Positions 1 to 7,319 of a stretch of DNA of 8,222 bases are shown here, one piece after another (position 1 is the first letter of the stretch; every line of letters begins with the position of its first letter). This stretch comes from DATHSN01 sp035464115 (lineage in GTDB: Bacteria; Actinomycetota; Acidimicrobiia; Acidimicrobiales; SKKL01): positions 1-8,222 of the forward strand of contig DATHSN010000330.1 of NCBI GenBank assembly GCA_035464115.1. Reading direction: 5' to 3'. The notes below the pieces were generated by a model that worked only from the letters and a program-made list of their open reading frames with translations, searched no databases and had not been told where the DNA came from. Both the position numbers and the translations under genes were made by a program.

Positions 1-1
1 C

Positions 2-1891
2 GTCACCGCCGCGACCACGCCCGTCGCGCGAGGGCGCGCCGGTGCGGGCGATGCGACGGCGGACCCGGCCCTCGGCTCGGGTCCACGGTCGACCACCACG
101 GGTCGCACCACTGATCCCACCCGGCGGGGTGCCTCCTCGATCGCTGTCGAGGCGTCCGTGCCGGCGCCGCTCACCCTGCCGTTCGCATCGCTGACCCCGG
201 CCGTGGTCGCCCGGTCACCGCACGGGGGCCGTCCGCACGACCGCCACCACGCCGCCGCGGCTCGTCGTCGGCGCCTCGCCCACGGTGGGCCACCGGCTGT
301 CGGATCGGGCCCGTGGTCGTCGGCGGGCGTGCCCGCCGGGGCCGGGGCGCCCACCCGATCTGGATCGACGGCCGGACGGCCCGAGGTCCGGCCGGCGGCG
401 GCCTGGACCCCCGCGGTCGCCCACGCGGTGAGCACGAGCGCCGCGAGCCAGGTCGCCCCCCTCGCGCTCGTCACATCGGGCCTGGGCGGTCACCGCGCCG
501 CCCACGGCGAGCTGCGTCGCTCGTTCGACGGCACCGGCGTGGCCCGGGTGGCCCGAGCCAGCGGCCCCGGGCGCCCGGGTGCACCTGCCGAGCTGGTCGC
601 TGCGTCCGCCCCCGCCGTCTCCGGGTCCGGCGCGGCTCCCGCCGGTCGGGGCGGTCCCGTCGCCCGGCCCCTCGCCGCGGTGCCCAGCGGGTCCGCACCC
701 GCGGCCGCGAGCGCGGTCGGTCGACGCGGCGCGGCTCCGGTGGGCCGCTGGCGTCCGGGCACCGACGGCGCCCCCGTCGCCCCCGCGGCGGTCGTGGTCC
801 ACGATCCCGCCGTGCCGCTGCCAGGTGTGTCCGCCCGTCCCGGTCGGTTCTTCGCCGGTGAGCCCGGCGTGGCCCGCCGGAGCCACCTCGCCCGCGCCAC
901 CGAGCCGCTCGTCGGCGATCTGCCGGCCCGGTCGGCCCCCGCATCCACGTCGGGCAGGGCCCCGAGCGCCGCGGGCGGGCTGTCGGCCGAGCGGCTCGGC
1001 GGTTCATCCGCGAGCGGCACCGCGCGAGACGCCGGGCGGGCCCGTCCAGCGGTGCCCGGAAGCGACCGCGCCGTCCGACCCACCGCACCGTCGTCGACGG
1101 CCGCGTCGGTCGCCTCGGTGGCGGCGATGGCGCCGCCGGCCTCGGCCCCGCTGGTCCAGCGCTTCCTCACCGAGCTCAACGGCGCGCCGGCCGAGGCGCC
1201 CCGCCCGCTCCCCGAGGCCCACGCCCCGCTGGCGCGGGCCATCGTGGGGGAGCGGCCCGTCGCCATCGCCACCGGGGCAGCCACCCGCCGGGCGCTCGCC
1301 GCGGTGGGCAAGGTGGCCGCCACGGTCGGGTCGGTCGTGCACCTGGCCCGCCGCCCCGACACCGACCGGCGCAGCACCGAGATCCTCGCCCACGAGCTCA
1401 CCCACGTGGCCCATCCGTCGCCGGTGCCGCGGTTCTTCGACGGGCACCTCGACACCGAGGAGCGCCGGGCCCGCACCACCGGCCGCCAGGCGGCCACGTC
1501 CGGCCCCGGTGGTCGCGCGGTCGGCACCTCGGGGTTGCCGGTGGGCGGGGCCCGGCCCTTCGTCGACACCACGCCCCGCCCGGCCGCGCCACCGGCGCTG
1601 CCGGGCGACGGCCAGACCATCCGGCGGTCGCCGAGCGGCGTGGTCATCGGCGGCCATCGCGGCGCCACCAGCTCCGGCTCGTCGGCCCCGCCGTCCCGGC
1701 CGGCCCCGCCGGTGCCGGTCACCTCCCCGGCGCCGCCGGAGTCGTCGCCGTCCGAGTCGGCGCCGTCGGAGTCGGCGCCGCGATCGCGCGCGGCCGAGCT
1801 GGCCGAGCTCGACGAGCTCATCCGCAAGATCGAAGACCGCGTCGTCGCCCGACTCGAGCGCCGGGGCGGACACACCGGGAGGATCCTCTAA
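2..1891 (+). CDS. eCIS core (DUF4157-type) protein with long low-complexity N-terminus, 5' end outside window
   Basis: The frame is open from the first base; the first start-like codon inside the window is GTG 158, but no in-frame stop precedes it and the composition is the same upstream, so the gene probably begins outside. The first ~330 residues after 158 are low-complexity Ala/Pro/Gly/Arg/Ser and likely disordered. A DUF4157-like domain lies at about 1208-1414: a PLPEAHAPL start, an IATGAATRRAL segment matching the family's usual 'VHTG..A' block, and the zinc-binding motif HELTH at 1391-1405 (HExxH). Family members usually continue with Gln residues; here it reads HVAHPS. A Ser/Pro/Glu-rich linker with three 15-base repeats follows, then a charged amphipathic helix (about 1790-1870) ending in an ERRGG segment. 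DUF4157 is a hallmark of eCIS loci, in cargo or particle-linked proteins; whether this one is a protease, cargo or structural part is not determined. The long N-terminus has no recognisable domain. Confidence 0.8.
   Translation, partial: VTAATTPVARGRAGAGDATADPALGSGPRSTTTGRTTDPTRRGASSIAVEASVPAPLTLPFASLTPAVVARSPHGGRPHDRHHAAAARRRRLAHGGPPAVGSGPWSSAGVPAGAGAPTRSGSTAGRPEVRPAAAWTPAVAHAVSTSAASQVAPLALVTSGLGGHRAAHGELRRSFDGTGVARVARASGPGRPGAPAELVAASAPAVSGSGAAPAGRGGPVARPLAAVPSGSAPAAASAVGRRGAAPVGRWRPGTDGAPVAPAAVVVHDPAVPLPGVSARPGRFFAGEPGVARRSHLARATEPLVGDLPARSAPASTSGRAPSAAGGLSAERLGGSSASGTARDAGRARPAVPGSDRAVRPTAPSSTAASVASVAAMAPPASAPLVQRFLTELNGAPAEAPRPLPEAHAPLARAIVGERPVAIATGAATRRALAAVGKVAATVGSVVHLARRPDTDRRSTEILAHELTHVAHPSPVPRFFDGHLDTEERRARTTGRQAATSGPGGRAVGTSGLPVGGARPFVDTTPRPAAPPALPGDGQTIRRSPSGVVIGGHRGATSSGSSAPPSRPAPPVPVTSPAPPESSPSESAPSESAPRSRAAELAELDELIRKIEDRVVARLERRGGHTGRIL
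1739..1783 (+). repeat. Three tandem 15-base repeats coding ESxPx
   Basis: Three in-frame units starting at 1739, 1754 and 1769 each begin GAGTCG and encode ESSPS, ESAPS and ESAPR. They lie in the Ser/Pro linker between the DUF4157 domain and the C-terminal helix of the eCIS core protein, so copy-number change would lengthen or shorten the linker without a frameshift. Confidence 0.8.
1877..1882 (+). promoter_or_regulatory. Ribosome binding site of the LysM adaptor gene
   Basis: GGGAGG lies nine bases before GTG 1892, inside the last codons of the preceding gene, whose TAA stop ends at 1891. It supports the GTG start directly after the stop codon and indicates translational coupling of the two genes. 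Confidence 0.7.
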
Positions 1892-2551
1892 GTGACCGAG
1901 CAGATGCCCACCAAGGCGTTCCTCCAGCCCGAGGTCGGCGACGCCATCCCGTGTCGCTTCAACCCCACCAGCTTCTCGATGTCGGCGTCGAACACGTGGG
2001 CGCCACGCGGCGGTCCCGGACGCACGCCTGGGCTGATCTTCACCGGGGGCGGCTCGGGCACCATGTCGCTCGACTTGTTCCTCGACACCACCGACACGGG
2101 CCGGCCGGTCACCGACCACACCCAGCGGCTGCTGCACCTCATGGAGATCGACACGTCGATCGAGGGCTACGACGAGACCAAGATGAACGGTCGGCCGCCC
2201 TGGGTCGAGTTCCACTGGGGCGACTTCCACTCGTTCAAGGCCGTCATCACCTCGGTGACGTTGAACTACACCTACTTCTCGAGCGACGGGGTCCCGCTGC
2301 GCGCCACCGCCGGGCTCCAGCTCACCCAGTACGAGCACCCCGAGGACCTCCCGCCGCAGAACCCCACGTCGGGCACGCCGAAGCCCCACCGCGTCCATCG
2401 GGTCACCAAGGGCGAGACGCTCGACCGCATCGCCGCCCAGCACTACGGCGACCCGACCCAGTGGCGGCGCATCGCCGCGGCCAACACCATCCACGACCCG
2501 CTCGAGCTGCGGCCCGGGTCGCTCATCACCATCCCCCGACTGAGCGACTGA
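1892..2551 (+). CDS. Afp7/Pvc7-like tube-spike adaptor with C-terminal LysM domain
   Basis: A 219-residue protein. Residues 1-150 resemble the contractile injection system tube-like domain: a CRFNPTSFS opening, the SLDLFLDTT block and the closing QLTQYEHPED typical of this family. Residues about 167-217 form a LysM domain (HRVTKGETLDRIAAQHYGD, then WRRIAAANTI and LRPGSLITIP). In Afp and PVC particles the equivalent protein is the first ring between the inner tube and the VgrG hub, and the LysM fold mediates protein contacts in the baseplate rather than, or in addition to, peptidoglycan binding. It starts at GTG 1892, right after the upstream stop and with a good ribosome site, and sits four bases before the spike gene, the canonical eCIS order. 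No signal peptide is seen, as expected for a particle assembled in the cytoplasm. Confidence 0.88.
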   Translation: MTEQMPTKAFLQPEVGDAIPCRFNPTSFSMSASNTWAPRGGPGRTPGLIFTGGGSGTMSLDLFLDTTDTGRPVTDHTQRLLHLMEIDTSIEGYDETKMNGRPPWVEFHWGDFHSFKAVITSVTLNYTYFSSDGVPLRATAGLQLTQYEHPEDLPPQNPTSGTPKPHRVHRVTKGETLDRIAAQHYGDPTQWRRIAAANTIHDPLELRPGSLITIPRLSD

Positions 2552-2555
2552 ACCC

Positions 2556-4373
2556 GTGACCGACACCATCCGCTACCTGCCCGACGCGGGCATCCCGGCA
2601 CCGATCATCAAGGTGAACGGTGCCGACCTGTCGAACGCAGCGCGGCGCGACCTGGTGCACCTGTCGGTCGAGCTCTCCGGTCACGAACCGGCCGCGGCCA
2701 CGCTGCGGTTCCTCGACGACGAGCTCGAGCACATCGGGTCGACCACCTTCGCCCTCGGTGCCGAGATCAAGGTGGAGGTGTCCGAGCACTCGGAGCGCTC
2801 GATCGGCACGGGGCTGGTCTTCACCGGTGAGATCGTCGTCATCTCGCTCGACGACACGGGTGACCGTGTCCCCGAGCTGGTCGTCGAGGCGGTCGATCAT
2901 CGCCACCGCCTCACCTACCTGCGCTCGACCGCCACCCACCTGAACCAGACCAGTGCCGACATCATCGCCGCCATCGTGGGCGATGCCGGTCTCTCGCTCG
3001 ACCGGTCGGGGCTGCCCCCGCTGCTCTCGGTCCAGCGCGAGCACGTCGTCACCACCGGCAGCTCCTTCGACGTCATCGACCGGCTCGTCACCGAGGCCGG
3101 GGGCGAGTGGTGGTGCGACGGCACCACGGTGCACGTCGCCAAGCGCTCGGCGGCCAACGCCGGTCCGACGGCCACGTGGCGCCGGACGCTGCGGTCCATC
3201 TCCATGCGCCAGTCGTCGCTCGGACGGTTCAGCTCGATCCAGGTGCGGGGCTGGGACCAGGCCCAGAAGCGCGCGCTGGTGGGCACCGCCACCACGTCCG
3301 ACGGGTTCAGCGAGGTGCAGCTCGACGCCCGCTTGGTCTCCGGACTCGGCCACGCCTCGGCGCCGCTCGTCACGCACCGCTACCCGGTGCGCTCCCAGAA
3401 CGAGGCCGACGCCACGGCCAAGGCCATCGCGGCCCGCATGGCGAGCACCGCCAAGGTGCTGCGGGGCGAGCTGGTGGCGGCCGAGGCCACCCTGCGCCCG
3501 GGCGGGACGATCACCATCGAGGGCGTGGGCGACAAGATCAACGGCACCTACGTCGTGGGCTCGGTCCAGCACGTGTTCGGCGACGACGGGTTCGTCTCGC
3601 GCTTCGAGACGGCCGGCCCCGCATCATCGGTCGACATCGGGGTGGCGCCGGTCCCCGCGGCGCCCCACCAGGGGGCGCACTGGCCCGAGCTGGCCATCGG
3701 CATCGTCACCAACATCAAGGACCCCAAGAACCTCGGTCGGGTGAAGCTCAAGCTGCCGGTGCTCGGCGACGAGGTCGAGACCGACTGGGCCCGGGTCGCG
3801 TCTCCGTTCGCCGGCCCCAAGCGCGGGTTCGGCTTCCTCCCCGAGGTGAACGACGAGGTGCTCGTCGGCTTCGAGGCGGGCGACCCCGGCCGGCCCGTCG
3901 TGCTCGGGAGCCTCTGGAACGACAAGGACAAGCCCGATACGTCGGTGCGCGTCCAGGGGAGCGCCATCCACGAGCGCGGCATCACCTCCCGGCTCGGCCA
4001 CACCCTCATGTTCGGTGACGGCGACGGCGACACCGCCAAGCACATCGCGCTGATGCTCACGGGCGACAAGCACAAGCTGCGCCTCGGCAACGACCGCTTC
4101 GACGTGGAGATGCCGTCGGGAAAGCCGATCGTGCTCAAGGCCGGGTCCACCAACGTCACCATCGACGACAAGGGCAACGTCACCATCGAGGGCGCCGACA
4201 TCAAGATCAAGGCCAAGGGGGCGCTCAGCCTCGAGGGCAGCACCGTGGCCATCAAGGCCCAGAGCTCGCTGAAGCTCGAGGGCGCGCAGGTCGAGGCCAA
4301 GGCCCAGGCCACGGTCACGGTGCAGAGCTCCGGACCGGCCGCCGTCAAGGGCAACCCGGTGCAGATCAATTGA
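2556..4373 (+). CDS. VgrG-like baseplate spike protein (Afp8/Pvc8-like)
   Basis: A 605-residue trimeric spike. Residues 1 to about 360 are the gp27-like hub part, with GEWWCDGTTVHV near 183-194 and the CIS-type block from RFSSIQVRGWD. Residues about 378-470 are the gp5 OB-fold: IGIVTNIKDPKNLGRVKLKL, WARVASPFAG, GFGFLPEVNDEVLVGFE and GDPGRPVVLGSLWN, all diagnostic of VgrG/Afp8. From about 525 to the end come alternating beta strands (VTIDDKGNVTIEGADIKIKA and similar) that would form the triple-stranded beta-helix needle. No lysozyme domain or C-terminal effector extension is present; the protein ends just after the needle. The GTG start lies four bases after the LysM gene and has no clear Shine-Dalgarno, suggesting dependence on coupling. 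A short needle end normally carries a PAAR tip; no PAAR gene is in the window. Confidence 0.95.
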   Translation: MTDTIRYLPDAGIPAPIIKVNGADLSNAARRDLVHLSVELSGHEPAAATLRFLDDELEHIGSTTFALGAEIKVEVSEHSERSIGTGLVFTGEIVVISLDDTGDRVPELVVEAVDHRHRLTYLRSTATHLNQTSADIIAAIVGDAGLSLDRSGLPPLLSVQREHVVTTGSSFDVIDRLVTEAGGEWWCDGTTVHVAKRSAANAGPTATWRRTLRSISMRQSSLGRFSSIQVRGWDQAQKRALVGTATTSDGFSEVQLDARLVSGLGHASAPLVTHRYPVRSQNEADATAKAIAARMASTAKVLRGELVAAEATLRPGGTITIEGVGDKINGTYVVGSVQHVFGDDGFVSRFETAGPASSVDIGVAPVPAAPHQGAHWPELAIGIVTNIKDPKNLGRVKLKLPVLGDEVETDWARVASPFAGPKRGFGFLPEVNDEVLVGFEAGDPGRPVVLGSLWNDKDKPDTSVRVQGSAIHERGITSRLGHTLMFGDGDGDTAKHIALMLTGDKHKLRLGNDRFDVEMPSGKPIVLKAGSTNVTIDDKGNVTIEGADIKIKAKGALSLEGSTVAIKAQSSLKLEGAQVEAKAQATVTVQSSGPAAVKGNPVQIN

Positions 4374-4405
4374 TGGCCTACGGTTCTCGTCCCTGCACCC
4401 TGTCC

Positions 4406-4412
4406 GAGGAGG
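4406..4412 (+). promoter_or_regulatory. Ribosome binding site of the gp25-like gene
   Basis: GAGGAGG, a near-perfect anti-16S match, lies nine bases before GTG 4422 and fixes that codon as the start. It sits in the only gap of note in the operon (48 bases between spike and wedge genes). Confidence 0.75.
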
Positions 4413-4421
4413 TCGATCACG

Positions 4422-4838
4422 GTGGCCGATGACGTCGACCAGAGCTTCATCGGGCGCGGCATCCGCTTCCCCATGAGGGTCGACCACACCGGTGCCATCG
4501 CGCTCACCAACGGCGCCGAGGACATCGACCGCTCGATCCACGTCGTGTTGGCCACCGCGCCCGGCGAGCGCCTGTTCCGGCCCCGGTTCGGCTGCAAGAT
4601 CTGGGACCTGCTCTACGAGCCGATCAACGCCAACACCCTCGGGCTGATGGCCCAGGCGGTCCGCGAGTCGGTGCGGCAATGGGAGCCCCGGGTCGAGCTC
4701 GAGGACGTGTCGGTCACGCCCGATCCCGACGAGCAGGGCGCGGTGCGCATCTCGATCACCTACCGGGTGCGCACCACCAACGACCGGCGGAACCTCGTCT
4801 ATCCGTTCTACGTCATCCCCCGAGAGGGTGAGGAATGA
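4422..4838 (+). CDS. gp25-like baseplate wedge protein (Afp9-like)
   Basis: A 138-residue protein of the GPW/gp25 family, normal length for the family. The core motif is visible: a GAEDIDRSIHVVLATAPGER segment (residues 31-50), RPRFGCKIWDLLYEP (53-67) and the hallmark W-E-P-R at 87-90, followed by the strand pattern VELEDVSVTPD and ISITYRVR. In T4 the homologue forms part of the wedge core and anchors the first sheath ring; in eCIS it does the same job at the baseplate-sheath junction. It starts at GTG 4422 with a strong ribosome site and its stop codon overlaps the next start as ATGA, so the baseplate J gene is translated in coupling with it. Confidence 0.95.
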   Translation: MADDVDQSFIGRGIRFPMRVDHTGAIALTNGAEDIDRSIHVVLATAPGERLFRPRFGCKIWDLLYEPINANTLGLMAQAVRESVRQWEPRVELEDVSVTPDPDEQGAVRISITYRVRTTNDRRNLVYPFYVIPREGEE

Positions 4839-6775
4839 CCCTGCCGTCCCCGAACCTCGACGACCGCAAGTACCAGGACTTCGTCGACGAGGCCAAGCGC
4901 CTGATCCCGCAGTACTGCCCGGAGTGGACCAACCACAACCTGTCCGACCCCGGTGTCGCGCTCATCGAGCTGTTCGCGTGGATGAGCGAGATGATCCTGT
5001 TCCGGCTCAACCAGGTGCCCGACCGGCTCTACACCAAGTTCCTCGACCTGGTCGGCATCCAGCCGTTCCCGGCGTCGTCGGCCCACACCGAGCTCACCTT
5101 CTGGTTGTCGGCCACCGACAACCCGGCGGTCATCGTCCCGGCCGGCACGGTGGTGGGCACCTCGGCCGACGCCGGCCCCGCGGTGCTGTTCTCCACCCTC
5201 GAGGACCTCGTCATCGCCCAGCCCACCCTCGAGCACGCGGTCACCATCACCGCCGACGAGCAGCACCACGACGTGTGGGAGCAGCTCGCGTACCCCCGCG
5301 GCACCGTCACCTGCTTCGCCTCCGACCCCGTCACGCCCGGCGACGCCCTGCACCTCGGGTTCACCTCGTCGCTCGCCGGCAACGTCATCGCGCTCGACAT
5401 CACCGCCAGCATCGAGGGCATCGGGGTCGACCCGCAGAAGCCCCCGATCTCCTGGGAGATCTGGGACGGTGTCAACTGGGTGCCGGTCCAGGTGCGCAGC
5501 GACAGCACCGGCGGGCTCAACCGCGACGGCCGCGTCGAGCTGGTGGTGCCGCTCACCCACCAGCCGCTCACCCTCGGTCCGCTGCGCAGCCACTGGTTGC
5601 GGGTCCGGCTGCTGCGGGCCGAGCACGACCAGCCCACCTACCGCCAGTCCCCCCAGATCCGCAGCATCTCGGTGCTGTCGCTCGGGGGCACCGTGCCCGC
5701 CGAGCACAGCGACACCGTCACCGCCGAGGTCCTCGGTCGCAGCGACGGCCAGCCCGATCAGCGCTTCCAGCTGACCCGTCACCCGGTGCTGCCCCGCCAG
5801 CCGGGCGAGACCATCCGGGTGATCACCGACGAGGGCTCCGACGACTGGGAAGAGGTCCACGACTTCACCTACTCGGGGCCCACCGATCGCCACGTGTCGT
5901 GGGACGACGGCTCGGGCGAGATCACCTTCGGGCCCCGCGTCCGCTACGCCGACGGGTCGGTGCGCCAGCACGGCGCCATCCCGCCCGCCGGGGCGAGCAT
6001 CACCGTGTCGCGCTACCGCCACGGCGGTGGTGCGCGCGGCAACGTGGGCGCCGCCACCCTCACCCGGCTGCGCACCGCCATCCCCTACGTCGATCGGGTC
6101 ACCAACCTGCGGCCCGCCACCGGCGGCGTCGACCCCGAGAGCGTCGAGAACGCCAAGCGGCGCGGCCCCATGAGCCTGCGCACCGGTGAGCGCGCCGTCA
6201 CCGCCGCCGACTTCGAGCGCCTGGCCCTCGAGGCCTCGCCCGAGGTGGCCCGGGCCCGCTGCCTGTCGCCGGCGTCGCCCGGGGGTCCGGTGCGGCTGCT
6301 CATCGTGCCCCGGGTGGTCAAGCCGGCCGAGAGCTACGTGCTCGACGACTTCGCCATCGACGACGAGCTCGTGGCCGCGGTGTCGGCCCACCTCGACGAG
6401 CGCCGCATCGTCGGCACCTCGGTCGAGGTCGGCACGCCCTACTACCAGGGCGTCACCGTCGCCGCGCTGGTGCGGGCCCTGCCCGGCCGGCCCGTCACCC
6501 TGGTGCGCGAGCGGGCGCTGTCGGCCCTCTACGCCTACCTCAACCCGGTCAACGGCGGTCCCGACGGCGAGGGCTGGCCGTTCGACACCGACATCAACGC
6601 CGCCGTGTTCGCCCAGATCCTGTCGAACATCGACGGGGTCGAGCGCGTCGACGACGTCGCCTTCTTCGAGTACGACCTGCGCAACGGCACCCGCCACGGC
6701 CCGGCTCGCGAGGTCATCCGCCTGCAGAGCCACTCGCTGTTCATGTCGGCCAAGCACCAGGTGGTCGTGCGATGA
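4835..6775 (+). CDS. Baseplate J-like wedge protein (gp6/Afp11-like)
   Basis: A 646-residue putative baseplate assembly protein, the usual size in actinobacterial eCIS loci. The N-terminal signature is clear: a TNHNLSDPGVALIELFAWM segment (residues 32-50) followed by LNQVPDRLYTKFLDLVGI, found at the start of this baseplate J subfamily. The middle (about 85-390) is beta-rich, with WEIWDGVNWVPV and a late block ITFGPRVRYADGS. The C-terminal third has the gp6/gpJ core: GARGNVG at 399-405, ENAKRRGP at 438-445, then LRTGERAVTAADFERLA. In the particle it dimerises between wedges to make the iris-like ring that opens on firing. Its ATG overlaps the gp25 stop and its own stop overlaps the next ATG, both as ATGA. 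A GA-rich ribosome site sits at 4822-4828. Confidence 0.95.
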   Translation: MTLPSPNLDDRKYQDFVDEAKRLIPQYCPEWTNHNLSDPGVALIELFAWMSEMILFRLNQVPDRLYTKFLDLVGIQPFPASSAHTELTFWLSATDNPAVIVPAGTVVGTSADAGPAVLFSTLEDLVIAQPTLEHAVTITADEQHHDVWEQLAYPRGTVTCFASDPVTPGDALHLGFTSSLAGNVIALDITASIEGIGVDPQKPPISWEIWDGVNWVPVQVRSDSTGGLNRDGRVELVVPLTHQPLTLGPLRSHWLRVRLLRAEHDQPTYRQSPQIRSISVLSLGGTVPAEHSDTVTAEVLGRSDGQPDQRFQLTRHPVLPRQPGETIRVITDEGSDDWEEVHDFTYSGPTDRHVSWDDGSGEITFGPRVRYADGSVRQHGAIPPAGASITVSRYRHGGGARGNVGAATLTRLRTAIPYVDRVTNLRPATGGVDPESVENAKRRGPMSLRTGERAVTAADFERLALEASPEVARARCLSPASPGGPVRLLIVPRVVKPAESYVLDDFAIDDELVAAVSAHLDERRIVGTSVEVGTPYYQGVTVAALVRALPGRPVTLVRERALSALYAYLNPVNGGPDGEGWPFDTDINAAVFAQILSNIDGVERVDDVAFFEYDLRNGTRHGPAREVIRLQSHSLFMSAKHQVVVR

Positions 6776-7317
6776 CCGAGCGGTCCACGTGGCTCATCGA
6801 CCAGCTCCCGATGGGGATGCTCGACGACGACTTCTTCGTGCGGTTCGTCGGCATCTTCCAGGAGCTGGCCGACACCCACAAGCTCAACGCCGACAGCATC
6901 GAGCACGCCATCGACCTCGCGGTGGCGCCGCCCGAGATGGTGCGCTTCCTCGGCACCTGGATCGGCGTCCACGCCATCGATCCGTCGCTACCCGACGACT
7001 TCCAGCGTCGGGCCGTGCGGGCCGTCGGCCAGATGCTGCCGTGGCGCGGCACCCGCAAGGCGCTGCTCGACCTGCTCGAGCTCGTCACCGGTGAGCCCGC
7101 CGAGGTCATCGACCCGGGCGGCGTCTACCGCGAGGGCCAGGCGCCGCCCAACCACAAGCACGTCGTGATCCGGGTGCGCACCACCGGGTGGGTCACCGAG
7201 ACCGATCTGCGCGCCCTCGTGGCCGCCGACATGCCCGCCGACGTCACCTTCGAGCTGCAGATCGATCCGCAGCCCGACCGCACGCCCGTCGCCGTCGGCG
7301 GCGAGCAGGGGAGCTGA
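6772..7317 (+). CDS. Phage tail protein I family baseplate protein (gp7-like, Afp12-like)
   Basis: A 181-residue protein with the tail protein I pattern: an APPEMVRFLGTWIGV segment (residues 52-66), LPDDFQRRAVRAVGQML (73-89) and the WRGTRKALLDLLELVTGE block (91-108) that marks this family, then a C-terminal half where HKHVVIRVRT and DMPADVTFELQID fit the usual trailing beta strands. The homologue completes the baseplate wedge and often holds fibres on its outer face. It starts at ATG 6772, overlapping the baseplate J stop, with AGGTGG at 6759-6764 as ribosome site. It is shorter than full Afp12 and resembles the P2 gpI size class. A fibre gene, which often follows, is not present here; the zinc-ribbon gene follows instead. 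Confidence 0.9.
   Translation: MTERSTWLIDQLPMGMLDDDFFVRFVGIFQELADTHKLNADSIEHAIDLAVAPPEMVRFLGTWIGVHAIDPSLPDDFQRRAVRAVGQMLPWRGTRKALLDLLELVTGEPAEVIDPGGVYREGQAPPNHKHVVIRVRTTGWVTETDLRALVAADMPADVTFELQIDPQPDRTPVAVGGEQGS
7307..7313 (+). promoter_or_regulatory. Ribosome binding site setting the zinc-ribbon gene start
   Basis: AGGGGAG lies six bases before GTG 7320 and decides the start. The same frame is open upstream to at least 7188, but that part overlaps the tail protein I gene and reads as Arg-rich shadow sequence. Confidence 0.7.
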
Positions 7318-7319
7318 CC

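Noticed and set aside
490..1875. Long open frame on the - strand (461 codons), with others at 215-886 and 471-1088
   Set aside because: It lies opposite the eCIS-core gene, where extreme GC removes stop codons from every frame. It has no recognisable domain, whereas the + frame carries the HELTH domain and leads directly into the next gene.
1004..2569. 521-codon - strand frame spanning the eCIS-core and LysM genes
   Set aside because: It crosses two well-supported + genes and shows only low-complexity sequence.
4373..4432. 19-codon mini-ORF starting with an ATG that overlaps the spike stop
   Set aside because: It has no ribosome site of its own, is very short, overlaps the gp25 start and shows no PAAR or other motif; probably chance.
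4808..6757. 649-codon - strand frame opposite the baseplate J gene
   Set aside because: Its Val/Gly/Asp/His-rich translation is the mirror of a GC-rich coding strand. The + frame has clear baseplate J motifs and ATGA overlaps at both ends.
7188..7319. Upstream extension of the zinc-ribbon frame
   Set aside because: It overlaps the tail protein I gene, is Arg-rich shadow sequence, and a good ribosome site places the start at GTG 7320.
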